Below are positions 18,166-27,470 of a stretch of 64,000 nt of DNA, piece by piece. Numbering within the stretch: the first letter of the stretch is position 1; every line of letters starts with the position of its first letter. The position numbers were made by a program, and so were the translations under genes. Below the pieces are notes generated by a model. The model worked only from the letters and a program-made list of their open reading frames with translations, was not told the DNA's origin and ran no database searches. The stretch spans positions 62,001 through 126,000 of the forward strand of contig NZ_VITY01000011.1 in NCBI RefSeq assembly GCF_007993935.1, in the 5' to 3' direction. Source of the stretch: Bradyrhizobium macuxiense. Lineage in GTDB: Bacteria > Pseudomonadota > Alphaproteobacteria > Rhizobiales > Xanthobacteraceae.

Positions 18166-19476
18166 TCAGGGAGAGGGGGAGATGTCGACATCCGGAGCGG
18201 TAGTGGGTCCCCGCTTATTCAGAAGGCGGTCGATTTCCTGAAGACGTCGCTCCGATAATCCAGCTTCCTTTGCATATTCGGCCCAGCGGTCTACCGCACG
18301 CTGAACCTGTTCGAAAACCTGTTCGGCTTCCGCCCTTGGGATCGACGCATTTTCGGCGACCTTCAAGATGTGTTTTTTGGTCGGATTTTTCCCTTCACCG
18401 TCCACCGCGAGATTGTGCTCGCCGCCGGGCCCCTCGGACAGCGTGAGATCGTAGGCCGGCGTTGGATGCCAAACTCCGTCCTTCGCCATCAGGAAGGCGT
18501 GGTTCTTCGCGTGATCGTCTCGATTGTGCGCGAGGACGTTGAAGACCATCCGGACGAACATCTGGCGCACGTGGCGCTCGTCGCGCGTCAGGAGCCGAGT
18601 GACCTTCAGCAAGGTGTCGTAGTCGATGGACGGTGCCCGATGATCGGCTTCCAATAGCCCGCTCACGGTCTGTACGTGCGCGCTCCCGCTTTCAGTTCTG
18701 TCGAACCTTTGGACGGCGAAATAGCTGCCTTTCTTGGTTTCGATGAGTTTCGTGGCAGGCATGTCGACGCCGGCTGCCTTGGCCATAAGAGAGTAGGCGT
18801 ACTCTTCTTTCCCTATTTCGGAAGGGTCGACGTTCGATTTGAACTTCACCAGCCACGCGTCGAAGCCTTCCGGAAGATCGGTGCCGTCGTCAGCGACAAA
18901 CTTTCCGGTCTTTCGGTTCAAACCGATCATGATCTTGGGGCGGACGCCGGCGGAGCCGCCCTGGATCTCGAGCAGACGGTCCACGTCGGCTTCGTCAACC
19001 TCGCCTTGGACGGCCTCCGCCTGGGCCGCGAACCAATCGAGGTCGATTGCGGCGTCGTCGGTTTTGCTGAGGGAATTATCCGGAACGTAACGCAACGCTC
19101 CCATACCCACCTGCCCGACATATGCTAGGCGGTCGAGGGGAGTGAGAAGTCTAAAATCATATCCGAGCTTCTGCAGATAACGATCGAGCAGAAGGCGACC
19201 CCAGCCGTCGGGTAGGCTGTCGTTGAGCATGCCGTGCAACCCGGCGAATGGCGAGTTCGGCGCGGCCTTGGCTCCTTCGCTGACGGGAAGCTTGAACGGA
19301 GAGACGTTAAGACGCTTCTCGGCGAAGTCGGGGTGGTACTCGAAATATGCCCGGCGTTCGTCCTTGCTCCATGCCAACGTTCCTACGTCGATCTTTTCGC
19401 CGTAGAAGTCGAGCGATACCGACAGTTTTTGGACGCCTTGAAAGGGCTTTCCGTCCGCGGCTTTCGCTTTCTTCAC
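18166..19476 (-). CDS. hipA: HipA-family serine/threonine kinase toxin
   Basis: A 436-residue HipA-like toxin kinase. The N-terminal HipA_N domain (residues ~20-125; SPFAGLHGMLNDSLPDGWGRLLLDR) is followed by the kinase part. The Gly-rich/ATP region GGSAGVRPKIMIG is near residue 175, and the catalytic and Mg-binding segment NRDDHAKNHAFLM is near residue 315, followed by PAYDLTLS. HipA toxins phosphorylate translation components such as tRNA synthetases to induce dormancy. It overlaps hipB by 4 nt, the usual two-gene order. Confidence 0.9.
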   Translation of the reverse strand: MKKAKAADGKPFQGVQKLSVSLDFYGEKIDVGTLAWSKDERRAYFEYHPDFAEKRLNVSPFKLPVSEGAKAAPNSPFAGLHGMLNDSLPDGWGRLLLDRYLQKLGYDFRLLTPLDRLAYVGQVGMGALRYVPDNSLSKTDDAAIDLDWFAAQAEAVQGEVDEADVDRLLEIQGGSAGVRPKIMIGLNRKTGKFVADDGTDLPEGFDAWLVKFKSNVDPSEIGKEEYAYSLMAKAAGVDMPATKLIETKKGSYFAVQRFDRTESGSAHVQTVSGLLEADHRAPSIDYDTLLKVTRLLTRDERHVRQMFVRMVFNVLAHNRDDHAKNHAFLMAKDGVWHPTPAYDLTLSEGPGGEHNLAVDGEGKNPTKKHILKVAENASIPRAEAEQVFEQVQRAVDRWAEYAKEAGLSERRLQEIDRLLNKRGPTTAPDVDISPSP

Positions 19477-19775
19477 TTTCTGCGTCCTCGGACTCTAAGA
19501 GGCTTGGAGATCACGTCCTCGATCGACTTGCGCGGCCTTGGAGGAAACAGGCTCTCGAATTCCTGTTCGGCACCGAGCGCGAACGCGATGGCTATGAGAA
19601 ATTCAATGGAAGATTTGCCGGTCCGCTCGAACTGCTTCAGCGTCCCCAAGCTGACCTGAGCGCGGGCAGCCAGTCCCAATTGTGTTAGATTGGCCTCCAA
19701 TCGCCGCTGCTTCGCGCGGCTTGCGATGCCCCGCACGATATCTTGAGGGGAATTTAGTGTAAGGGTTATATCCAT
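19473..19775 (-). CDS. hipB: HipB-like XRE antitoxin/repressor
   Basis: A 100-residue protein with a helix-turn-helix at residues ~15-70 (RLEANLTQLGLAARAQVSLGTLKQFERTGK). It pairs with the HipA kinase as antitoxin and likely autorepressor. The start is uncertain: ATG at 19775 (MDITL) is used, 19790 (MEIT) is possible, and the frame is open further up. Starting at 19775 fits the family length best. Confidence 0.82.
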   Translation of the reverse strand: MDITLTLNSPQDIVRGIASRAKQRRLEANLTQLGLAARAQVSLGTLKQFERTGKSSIEFLIAIAFALGAEQEFESLFPPRPRKSIEDVISKPLRVRGRRK

Positions 19776-19823
19776 AGCCGTTATTTCCATAAGTTTTGAA
19801 TAGTGGATACTATAATAACCCTT
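19761..19823. promoter_or_regulatory. candidate HipB operator/promoter
   Basis: AAGGGTTAT at 19761-19769 is inverted as ATAACCCTT at 19815-19823, each followed inward by a TATCC/GGATA element. HipB operators in enterobacteria contain TATCC and GGATA half sites, so this is a plausible autoregulatory site. The sequence is AT-rich and covers the hipB start region. Confidence 0.5.
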
Positions 19824-20291
19824 AAATGTCAAGCGGTTCCGGTTTGTTGGTTCGCAATCCATTGCCAACTGGGCCACCCTCGGGGCTCCAAAACTCGGGC
19901 TACGAAAACCTTGGCTTGTTCGGGCCTCGTGAGATTGTCTGTTTGAACAGCGCCTTCGACCAAGCGGGTGGGATTGGCACGGATCAACGGCCTATTCGCA
20001 CCGTGTCGCTGCCCTCGGTCCGTTGTACGCGGATCCGGCAAGCCTCGCCACGAAAGAGGTCACCGAGCTACGGCTGCTCAAGTCGGAACCGCAAGGCTAT
20101 TCTTGTCGATTCCTCCGACGAGTCCGCCGGACAGTCGGTCGAAGGCCAGGTAGACGACAGGAGAATAACGTCCGCATCTGGGAGATGCAGGCCGCTGACC
20201 AGTGAAATTCCCAGCGGCACCCGGAGTTCTGCGCCGTCTCCGTGGCAGAGCGCCAAAGCCAGTGCTCCCAGCAGAGCCGCCATTGTCGCCA
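19824..20291. other. 468 bp gap between hipBA and the DUF2130 fragment
   Basis: No gene supported. ORFs on both strands are Arg/Ser-rich and lack ribosome sites. Confidence 0.5.
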
Positions 20292-20441
20292 TCACGATCG
20301 GCCGGAATCGTAAGATGCAAGCGTTGCGGATCGCATCGAAAGGGGAGCGACTAGGGACTCGGTCAGGCGGATCTCGTGATTGCAATTGGGGCAGTGAAGG
20401 GTTGGCTCATGTGCGACGGTTGGCGGTAGTTTCATATTCAT
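20292..20441 (-). pseudogene. 5' fragment of a DUF2130-family gene
   Basis: A strong ribosome site (GGAAGGAG) precedes an ATG at 20441. The first ~34 residues (HEPTLHCPNCNHEIRLTESL, then VAPL) match the characteristic N-terminus of DUF2130 proteins, including the CxxC pair. The reading then changes abruptly to unrelated residues and stops after 49 codons. The remaining several hundred codons are missing, so this is a truncated relic that marks a recombination junction. Confidence 0.65.
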
Positions 20442-20877
20442 TGGCACTCCTTCCGCTTCCATAGGCCGATCGTTGTGGCATCTCCTGCGTCGTCTCCTAA
20501 TCGACTCCGCTCGGCAAAAGGGCAGCGTCCGAAATCTATCCGGGATTTCCACCGTGTGACGCAGGGTGGAGGCGGGAGGCCTCGAACGCTCAGATAGATG
20601 TGCTATTGCAGGTTTTAAGCACGCACGCGTGCAAAAGCGCAGAAATTCGTTGTCGTTCCGGTGTTCTAAATGGCGCGGGTGGGAAAGCGCGCCACTCGCC
20701 AGCAAGCAGGATTAGCGGGAGCGATGGCGTTCACGAGGCCCGAAAGCAAGGAGGTCTAGCCGTCTTCTCGGGACGCTTCGCATGCAGGGAGCTTCCGCAA
20801 GGGGCTCGGTTGGTCAGGTTCTTGTAGATCGATCTCAACCTGTGGTAGCTATTGGTTTTTCGATTGGATTATTGCGC

Positions 20878-21741
20878 ATGTCGCGGTCCTGTTTTTGGAT
20901 GCTGTTTTTCGTTCTTTCGGTCGAGACGGCCGCCGCCCAGTCCCAAGAGAGGATTATGGCGCCGATTCCCTCTACGAACGATGCCAACGTCCAGATCATT
21001 GGAGGCAAGCCGGCGACGAAGGGGGACTGGCCCGCGACCCTGATGTTCGACGGCAATCTCGGTCGGTGTACCAGCACGATCGTGGGAACGTATGTTGTCT
21101 TGACGGCGGGACACTGCGTCGATGACAAGTCACCGGCCAAGCTGCTATGGGGAAATCGTCGCACCGATCTCTTGTGCCACGTTCATCCGGACTATCGGGG
21201 AAAGGCATGCGCAAACGAGATCGCGCCACAAAAGCTGGTGGGATGCACGGCCGACGTCGCGATCTGCATCGCCGCCAAATCTCTCGATCCTGATCCCGCG
21301 AAATTCGAGAGGGTGAGAAACAATCCTCCTCCGGTTTCCGCGAAGGACAAGGTATTCCTGCTCGGGTTCGGCTGCACAGAAGCGGACGGAAAAATCACCG
21401 AGGTTCTGCAGGAAGGAGTGGCTTCGGTCGAATGGCCTGCGCAGCCGGGCGCTTCCAGCGACCCGAGCCGCACGATGAGAGAATTCATCAAGACCGCGGG
21501 AGCCGCGGTCTGTCACGGCGACAGCGGCGGGGCGAGCTATTCGCCGGACAAGACCAAGCCCGAAATGCTGGCTCTGGCGTCGCGTGGCAACCTCAGCACC
21601 GACTCCTACCTCGTGGACCTCCGAACTCCGCAAGTGCAGACCTTCTTGCGAAAGGCGGGGTCGTTCAGGTCCGACTTCAATCTGCCCGAGGGGGCCATCA
21701 AGATCTGCGGGATCGATCCAGATGCGGAGAATTGCAGATAG
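20878..21741 (+). CDS. secreted trypsin-like serine protease
   Basis: A 287-residue S1-family protease with a signal peptide (MSRSCFWMLFFVLSVETAAA). The start at 20878 is chosen to place this signal first. Protease core: IIGGKPATKGDWPATLMF near residue 40; catalytic His in TAGHC near 79; Asp in CTADVAICI near 127; Ser in CHGDSGGASY near 216. The residue before IIGG is Gln rather than Arg/Lys, so activation by a trypsin-like cut is unlikely. The next gene starts inside its 3' end, so the two proteases are translationally linked. Confidence 0.88.
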   Translation: MSRSCFWMLFFVLSVETAAAQSQERIMAPIPSTNDANVQIIGGKPATKGDWPATLMFDGNLGRCTSTIVGTYVVLTAGHCVDDKSPAKLLWGNRRTDLLCHVHPDYRGKACANEIAPQKLVGCTADVAICIAAKSLDPDPAKFERVRNNPPPVSAKDKVFLLGFGCTEADGKITEVLQEGVASVEWPAQPGASSDPSRTMREFIKTAGAAVCHGDSGGASYSPDKTKPEMLALASRGNLSTDSYLVDLRTPQVQTFLRKAGSFRSDFNLPEGAIKICGIDPDAENCR

Positions 21742-23986
21742 CCTCTCGATCGCGGCGGCGGCCATCGTGTGGTGTTTGGGATCTACGTCGCAAGCCGCCG
21801 GTCTGAAGATCGCCAACAGACCGAGCGATATGGTGGCCGTTATCCCCCGACCGACGGCGACGGACGTCGATCTGATCAAGGGCGTGGCGGAGCTCGGCGC
21901 GCCGCAGATCGTCGTCTTTCCTAAAGGGGCGGATGTCGCCCAATTCGTCACGGAAAAATGTGGCCGACCGCCCGGTAACTTCAAGATTCACCCCTTATAC
22001 GAGAAGATCCTGCTCGAGAGGAACGCCGGGCTGACCCACAGCGACTTAGATTCGCTTCCCGAACAGAAAGCCCTGGAAATCCCCGCATGCGGAAAGTTCA
22101 TAGAGGACGTCACCTTGCCCGCGCCGAAGGGCGTGGAGAAGCTCACCAAGGAACTCGCAGTCCCGTTCGACACCGGAGTGTTCGAGCGTGTCGTCAAGGA
22201 TCCCGCTCTCAGAAAGGACGTTCAGCAGATCTACACATCGGCGTTGACCGATAATTCGAAGGACTATGAGACTGCTTGGAAATCAATCTGTTCTTCGACC
22301 CCCAATGCTTCCCTACCCGGAGACATCGCTTCCTGCCGCAACGCCATTCAGATCGCGGCAGTAAATCCGAAGATCACGAAGCCGAACATGGTCAAGGAAG
22401 TGACCGTGCCGGCGCTGACCCAACTCGCTACTTCTGGTGTGGACGTCGAACCGAAAGACGTCCGCATCGCACTGCGAACCGGCGTAGCGGAAGATGCGGT
22501 TCGTGCGGCGATTCCGCAGCTTCAGAACCTCGAAGGGCAACTGAAGTTCGTCACCGAAATCGAGGACGTGCAACGGTTCGGAGAGAGCTGCTCGAAGGCG
22601 GCCGAACGCAAAGGGGATTCCTGGCCCTACAGTGTGCGTGATTTTCTCCGAGTGGCCAGCTTGAATGGAATCAATCAGGACCAGGAGGGACGGCGTATTC
22701 TGATCGTCGATACCGGCTTCGACTTCAGCGATCCGATCCGAACCGATTCCACGAGACTGGTTTTCGATCCCTTCTATTTCCATCGACTGAACCAGATGGT
22801 CGATCCTGATCCGCAAAGGGATAAGAACGAAGATGGCGTAAAGGGAAATGGCGGATGGGCCGGCGTAAATCTCAGCGGCGTGAGCGGTCGCACGTCAAGC
22901 GCCACTTCAATCGTCTTCAAACATCGTTCGCACGGACTATCCGTAGCGGCTGTGGCGCTCGGAGGTCGGCCGGTCGAGGAGTTGCGGCGCGTAGTTCATC
23001 TACCGATGCGACTGGGATTTGCCAGTCTCGTCGCGCTCGATACGCTCAATCCTATCATCAATACGGGACACATCGAGAAGGCCCTCAAGTTCGCCGCCGC
23101 TGCGGGAAACGAATTCAACGTCGTCAATCTGAGCCTTTCGTCCACCGACAAAATTCCGGGATGGGATGACATCGTAAGCAACAAGGGCAAAGGCCGAGTC
23201 TTCGTCGTCGCCGCCGGAAACGACGGAAACAAGCTGACGGGGAAGGATGCCGTGTGGCCGGCTGCGTTCGGCGGCAAGAGCGCGCCACCCGATACCACCT
23301 CGGGTGCCGTGGTTTCCGTGGGAGCGCACGACGCGGACGGCAATCTCGCCCTGTTCTCCAACAAAGGCATGGCCATCGACGTCTTGGCGCCAGGCTGCAG
23401 CGTTCCGTCGTACGAATTGCGTCTTGATAGTGATGGACGAGCCATCGGTATCGTGCCCCGGAACGAGACCGGGACCTCATTCTCGGCACCATTGGTCTCG
23501 TTCGTTGCGGCGCTCTTGATGAACAGCCCTAAGCTCGCGGGCCGGCCCGGGCTCGTCAAAGCCCGCATCCAGATGGGTTCGGACTACGACTGGGCTCTTC
23601 GCGACGATGTCTATGCCTCTGGCATCCTTGACATCGCAAAGGTACTCAGCGTCGACAACGACGTTCTAGAGCTTGCGGATGCTAACGGCGGCAAGTCGCG
23701 AAACATTCGGTACGGAACGGTCCTGAACAAATCTACCATTGGTGAGGTGGAATGCCACCCGGGAGACAAGCTGGGTTTCGAGACCGTTCGAAAGGCCGCC
23801 AGAAGCGGTGCGAATGATCTCCTGTTATTTTCTAACGACGATGATACGAAACCGTCCGGCCTCGAACGGAAGTTCTGCGACAAATCCATCCTCGACAAGG
23901 TAGTCTTCGAGTTTCGCGATGTCGAAACCGGGGATACCACTTCCATTCCGGGTAGCGCGGTGCTCGACTACGTCCCTGCACCTTGA
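21722..23986 (+). CDS. secreted subtilisin-like (S8) serine protease
   Basis: A 754-residue exported protein. Signal peptide at residues 1-27 (SIAAAAIVWCLGSTSQAAG), an unrecognised N-terminal region of ~290 residues, then an S8 domain: Asp in RRILIVDTGFDFSDP near residue 327; His in HRSHGLSVAAVALGG near 403; oxyanion Asn in VVAAGNDGN near 499; Ser in GTSFSAPLVSFVAALL near 587. A ~140-residue tail follows. The ATG at 21722 overlaps the trypsin-like gene by 20 nt. The 3' end meets a convergent lipoprotein gene with 1 bp between. Confidence 0.88.
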   Translation: MRRIADSLSIAAAAIVWCLGSTSQAAGLKIANRPSDMVAVIPRPTATDVDLIKGVAELGAPQIVVFPKGADVAQFVTEKCGRPPGNFKIHPLYEKILLERNAGLTHSDLDSLPEQKALEIPACGKFIEDVTLPAPKGVEKLTKELAVPFDTGVFERVVKDPALRKDVQQIYTSALTDNSKDYETAWKSICSSTPNASLPGDIASCRNAIQIAAVNPKITKPNMVKEVTVPALTQLATSGVDVEPKDVRIALRTGVAEDAVRAAIPQLQNLEGQLKFVTEIEDVQRFGESCSKAAERKGDSWPYSVRDFLRVASLNGINQDQEGRRILIVDTGFDFSDPIRTDSTRLVFDPFYFHRLNQMVDPDPQRDKNEDGVKGNGGWAGVNLSGVSGRTSSATSIVFKHRSHGLSVAAVALGGRPVEELRRVVHLPMRLGFASLVALDTLNPIINTGHIEKALKFAAAAGNEFNVVNLSLSSTDKIPGWDDIVSNKGKGRVFVVAAGNDGNKLTGKDAVWPAAFGGKSAPPDTTSGAVVSVGAHDADGNLALFSNKGMAIDVLAPGCSVPSYELRLDSDGRAIGIVPRNETGTSFSAPLVSFVAALLMNSPKLAGRPGLVKARIQMGSDYDWALRDDVYASGILDIAKVLSVDNDVLELADANGGKSRNIRYGTVLNKSTIGEVECHPGDKLGFETVRKAARSGANDLLLFSNDDDTKPSGLERKFCDKSILDKVVFEFRDVETGDTTSIPGSAVLDYVPAP

Positions 23987-23987
23987 G

Positions 23988-25184
23988 CTATTGGCCGAGG
24001 GGGGCGCGAAGAGCATCGAGGTGCTGGTTGTTGAGCTGACGAATCTGCTCCTCGCTCGGCTTGACGGAACCGGGCACCGCTGGCGCCCCCAAGGCGATAA
24101 TGAGTGTGTGCGTGTTCGTCCTCGACGCGGCGGCGAGGGGACCTGCATTTGCCGGCCCCTTGAAGCTGACCAAGCTCCAATTGGGAGCAATATTGGCGCT
24201 GCTCATCACGACGAACTGCACCTGATGGCCAATCGAATCTATCGGCGGATCGTGAGGCAGTCCCTCAATCGCGGACGCCACGTCCTGCTTGGCCTTCGCC
24301 GCCTCGTCGTTGGCGTCCTTTGCGGCCTGTAGAAGGCGGTCCAGCTCCAGATCCTTCGGATCGGTCGCTTTGGCGTTCTTGTAAGCGACCGCGGCCTTGC
24401 CGTACTCGGCGGCTGCTTTCGCTGTCGCCCGGTTGACGATGAAAGCTTCGTCGTATGCGATCTGTATGTCCTTGAGGTCGGCCCCTGAATTGACCGCTTT
24501 TGCATGGTCGTCCACGGCCTTAGCATGCTCCTTCACGACCCCGGCCCAAAACTCGACCAACGCCTTTTTCTGTTGGAGGATCTGCTTCTGGGTTTCCGCG
24601 GCCGCGACCGCGACTGGAGGAGCGGGAAGTGACTTTCCATTGGGGGGCGGATGGTGTCCGATACGCAACTGAGAGTTCGCGACGGGCGCCAAAGCGGAGG
24701 CGATCCATTCCTGCAGCCCAAGCCTGCCGTAGAGATCCGGTGCATTCGGCAGATCGCAGGCCAGACGGTTCCTCTCCGCTCTCAACTCCTTGATCGCGAC
24801 GGTGAAACTGAGGCTTTCGTTACGGATCGCCGTCGTCGCCACACCGCCGCCGCCTGACGCTCCGAACATCTGCCCGAAAGTGCCTATCCCGGTAAGTACG
24901 GCCGGAGGCATCTGATGAAGTACCGCAATGCTGGGCGTAAGCGAGGCCTGATTGTTCGTTATCAGCGTCAAGTCCACCTTGGCGGTCCAGTCACGCATCC
25001 ATTGATAGCGGCCCGTCGGATAAGGCGGCTGCGGATCCGGCATAGCGAAGGCGAGCTCGCACTTCACGCGCTGGACGATCTCAGAGATGGAGACACCGTC
25101 CTGCTCGAGCTCCGGTACCGACGCGCAGCCCACCGCCGCGGTCGCACCAAGCAGCGCAACAGCACCCCTGAAGGTTCTTCGCAT
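23988..25184 (-). CDS. lipoprotein of unknown function
   Basis: A 398-residue protein with a signal peptide and lipobox (TAAVGC). The middle (residues ~195-310) is Ala/Lys-rich and probably coiled coil, with repeated KAVDDHAKAV-type stretches. A Gly-rich motif (FGASGGGGVATTAIRNESL) near residue 108 follows a region with QMPPAVLTGIGTFGQMF. I do not recognise the family. It follows the lipase-like gene on the same strand by 32 bp and may share its transcript. Confidence 0.8.
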   Translation of the reverse strand: MRRTFRGAVALLGATAAVGCASVPELEQDGVSISEIVQRVKCELAFAMPDPQPPYPTGRYQWMRDWTAKVDLTLITNNQASLTPSIAVLHQMPPAVLTGIGTFGQMFGASGGGGVATTAIRNESLSFTVAIKELRAERNRLACDLPNAPDLYGRLGLQEWIASALAPVANSQLRIGHHPPPNGKSLPAPPVAVAAAETQKQILQQKKALVEFWAGVVKEHAKAVDDHAKAVNSGADLKDIQIAYDEAFIVNRATAKAAAEYGKAAVAYKNAKATDPKDLELDRLLQAAKDANDEAAKAKQDVASAIEGLPHDPPIDSIGHQVQFVVMSSANIAPNWSLVSFKGPANAGPLAAASRTNTHTLIIALGAPAVPGSVKPSEEQIRQLNNQHLDALRAPLGQ

Positions 25185-25216
25185 ATGTGTCCCCCGCAGC
25201 CCCCGCTGCTTTCATC

Positions 25217-26713
25217 TCACTTTTTGGACGTTCCTTCTGCCACCATGAGATAGAGCGACGTCGTGCCCTGGTCGGCGATGGTCAATCTTACTTCGAACGT
25301 GTCCTCTTTCGCGGGGGCGGTCAGCACGCCACGGTAGCTCAAACGATGGTTCTTGAGATCTTCTGCCGAAGTGGCGTCCGAAATCGCAATCTTCTCGACG
25401 GCCGCATCGCGGACGATTTCCACGACCGGGCTGACGGCACCTATAGCCGTGCTCTCTTCGAAAGTCAGCTCAACCAGAACTTCGGTGTCTTTGCCCGGCG
25501 CAACGATCGGTGGTTCGATTCTTGCGCGGACTTTCGAGAGATGACGGACCCCGTCCGAAGTCATTACTTCGCCCAATGTGGCCGCCGCGACCGGCGGAGC
25601 GATCCCCGGTACGAGCTCGCGTGCTATCCTGCTTCTCACGTACTTGTCGGCAAAGATGGTCGAGTGCTCCACAAAGGAAGGATCCGTGCCTTCCAGATTC
25701 TTGAAGGTGGCGGCTGCGCTCCAGATAGGGACCGTTCCGTCGCCTCGGCTGCTGGTGAAAGTCCAATTGTCGGGACTCGACGTCCGGTCGGCCGTGTACA
25801 GCCACAACTTGGTGTCAAGGATGTCGCCCGTAACCTTGATTTCCTGCACTGCCGGCGGCTTCGATACAATGGAGCTCAGTCTACGAGCGCTCGCAAGCCC
25901 GTCGGCCAGTACCTGTCGCCGCGATCCGCCCGGGCGATATTCATCAGGAAGCCACCCGCCCTTCCAGTTGTTCGCGTCGAGAATATCGAACGCAGAGAAC
26001 TTCGCCTTCGTTCCTTCTCTGCAGCAGTTGGGATAGGCGGGGAACAATTCATAGATGGACGGGAAGGAAAGGGTTACGCGTCGGATCGTCGGCAATCCAC
26101 CAGCCACCAGATTGGCGAAAGCACCCCATCCGTTTGAGATCGTGTCGAGAGAATTCATGCTTCCCAGAAACGGCGTACCCAGATAGATCGCCTTGTGCAC
26201 CTTTCCGGCGCCGCCATGCTCGGCCATCCAGATCCTTGTGACCAGTCCTCCCATGCTGTGGGCAACGATGTCGAAATTTCCGTCCCGCAAGGCCGGGGTA
26301 CCGCTCACGAATGCATCAAGCCGTTTCGCTGTCTCGAAGTTGCTTAGACGCCAATCGTACGGAAAACGAAAGAGCGTCTTGCCGTCTTCAAAACCCAGAT
26401 CCTTCAGCAGACCCAACAGATCGTCGTACTGGTGAATCGTCCAGAAGGGACCGAGTACGTTGATGCTGGAGACGAGGCCCGATGCTTTCAGGCCCTTGCC
26501 ATTGCTGTTGGGAGCGAGATCAAGCCCGGCATAATTCGATAGCGAATTCCGGTTTCCCCAAACCACGTTTCCTGAACCGTCGCTGAGTTCGGAGCCCAAA
26601 ATTCCGGGAATGAAGACCAGTGGTCGCTGCGGCCCGTCGGCCTTCGAGGTCGAGGCAATTCCGAATGCGAATAGGCTAATGAATGCCAGCCGATACAATC
26701 GAAGCACAAACAT
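25217..26713 (-). CDS. secreted LCAT-like acyltransferase/lipase
   Basis: A 498-residue alpha/beta hydrolase. Signal peptide at 1-25; LVFIPGILGSELSDGSGNVVW near residue 32 is the LCAT-family opening, and LFRFPYDWRLSNF is another hallmark. The nucleophile Ser lies in VAHSMGGLVTRIW near residue 150, followed by YLGTPFLGS. Such enzymes act on phospholipids or acyl esters. A His near the end of the hydrolase part (FVEHSTIFADKYVR) fits the triad. A ~110-residue C-terminal beta-rich extension follows. Probably one transcript with the lipoprotein gene. Confidence 0.85.
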   Translation of the reverse strand: MFVLRLYRLAFISLFAFGIASTSKADGPQRPLVFIPGILGSELSDGSGNVVWGNRNSLSNYAGLDLAPNSNGKGLKASGLVSSINVLGPFWTIHQYDDLLGLLKDLGFEDGKTLFRFPYDWRLSNFETAKRLDAFVSGTPALRDGNFDIVAHSMGGLVTRIWMAEHGGAGKVHKAIYLGTPFLGSMNSLDTISNGWGAFANLVAGGLPTIRRVTLSFPSIYELFPAYPNCCREGTKAKFSAFDILDANNWKGGWLPDEYRPGGSRRQVLADGLASARRLSSIVSKPPAVQEIKVTGDILDTKLWLYTADRTSSPDNWTFTSSRGDGTVPIWSAAATFKNLEGTDPSFVEHSTIFADKYVRSRIARELVPGIAPPVAAATLGEVMTSDGVRHLSKVRARIEPPIVAPGKDTEVLVELTFEESTAIGAVSPVVEIVRDAAVEKIAISDATSAEDLKNHRLSYRGVLTAPAKEDTFEVRLTIADQGTTSLYLMVAEGTSKK

Positions 26714-27470
26714 CGATCAATCCGATTAAATCTTTGGGTGCAATGTAATACCTTATACTACCTCCAGCATAGTACAGAAGATGCGTCCTGAGAAGCCAGG
26801 TCGTATCAGATAGCCCGCTGAAACTGGTTTTCCCCATCGCACATCGAACGGCTTTCAATAATCTATTGTGTCTGCGGTCCGACATCTTCGTACGAATCGT
26901 ACCAACAATCCGACAATGATGTGTGCCACGCTCATTTGCCGTGAACAGTAGGCCCGTCGCACCAGAGACGCTCGCGACGCGAGGCGGCCCCCCATTGTTC
27001 GGTGACCACAGGTCGGCTGGAGATTGAGGGACAGAGGTCTCTTCTTGGAAAGCAGCTGATTAAAACAGCCAATCCAGTTGCAGAAGATATTCTCCTCGCA
27101 ATGAGCCGCGGCCAAGAGAATGCGCCATCCGCGGGCAGCACGAGAACAGATAGTTATTTTATTGACCGTCGGGAGGGCTCGTCAGATAGTCAATTGCAAC
27201 AGGTGCTGCCGGGGCTGCTTTATGAGAGCGGAAGAGCCGGTGCTTATAGCGCCGCTGCGCCCACACCGCCGCGCGACCGTTATGCACCGTGCGCTCAGCG
27301 ATGGCTCGATCATGCCGGACGCTGGAATTGATCAGCCTGCTTGCAAGCTGCCGTCCGATCACTCGCATGGCATCACCCGTGCAATCGTTGCTGGTCCGCC
27401 GTCGCACGCGGAGAGCCGAATGGCTGAAAACCTCAAAAGTGTCGATTTGCGACCCAACCGGAGATTTGAA
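26714..27470. other. 757 bp intergenic region before the ABC transporter
   Basis: No gene supported. It contains an exact TGT-N10-ACA string at 26869-26884 but no well-spaced sigma-54 element near it, and a weak GG-N10-GC match at 27369-27382. Both are treated as unproven. Confidence 0.5.

Noticed and set aside
19824..20464. 212-codon plus-strand ORF between hipB and the protease
   Set aside because: It overlaps the DUF2130 fragment, which has a strong ribosome site on the other strand, and its composition is Ser/Arg/Gly-rich.
20813..20830. tts-box-like GTCAG-x-TT string upstream of the trypsin-like protease
   Set aside because: Only the left half matches; the TCG and AAGCT parts diverge, and nothing else links this gene to TtsI.
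26869..26884. Exact TGT-N10-ACA upstream of the amino-acid transporter
   Set aside because: Six fixed bases occur by chance about every 4 kb, and no correctly spaced -24/-12 element lies within 200 bp on either strand.
27369..27384. Weak GG-N10-GC sigma-54 match before the binding-protein gene
   Set aside because: Several consensus positions differ and no activator site lies at a normal distance.
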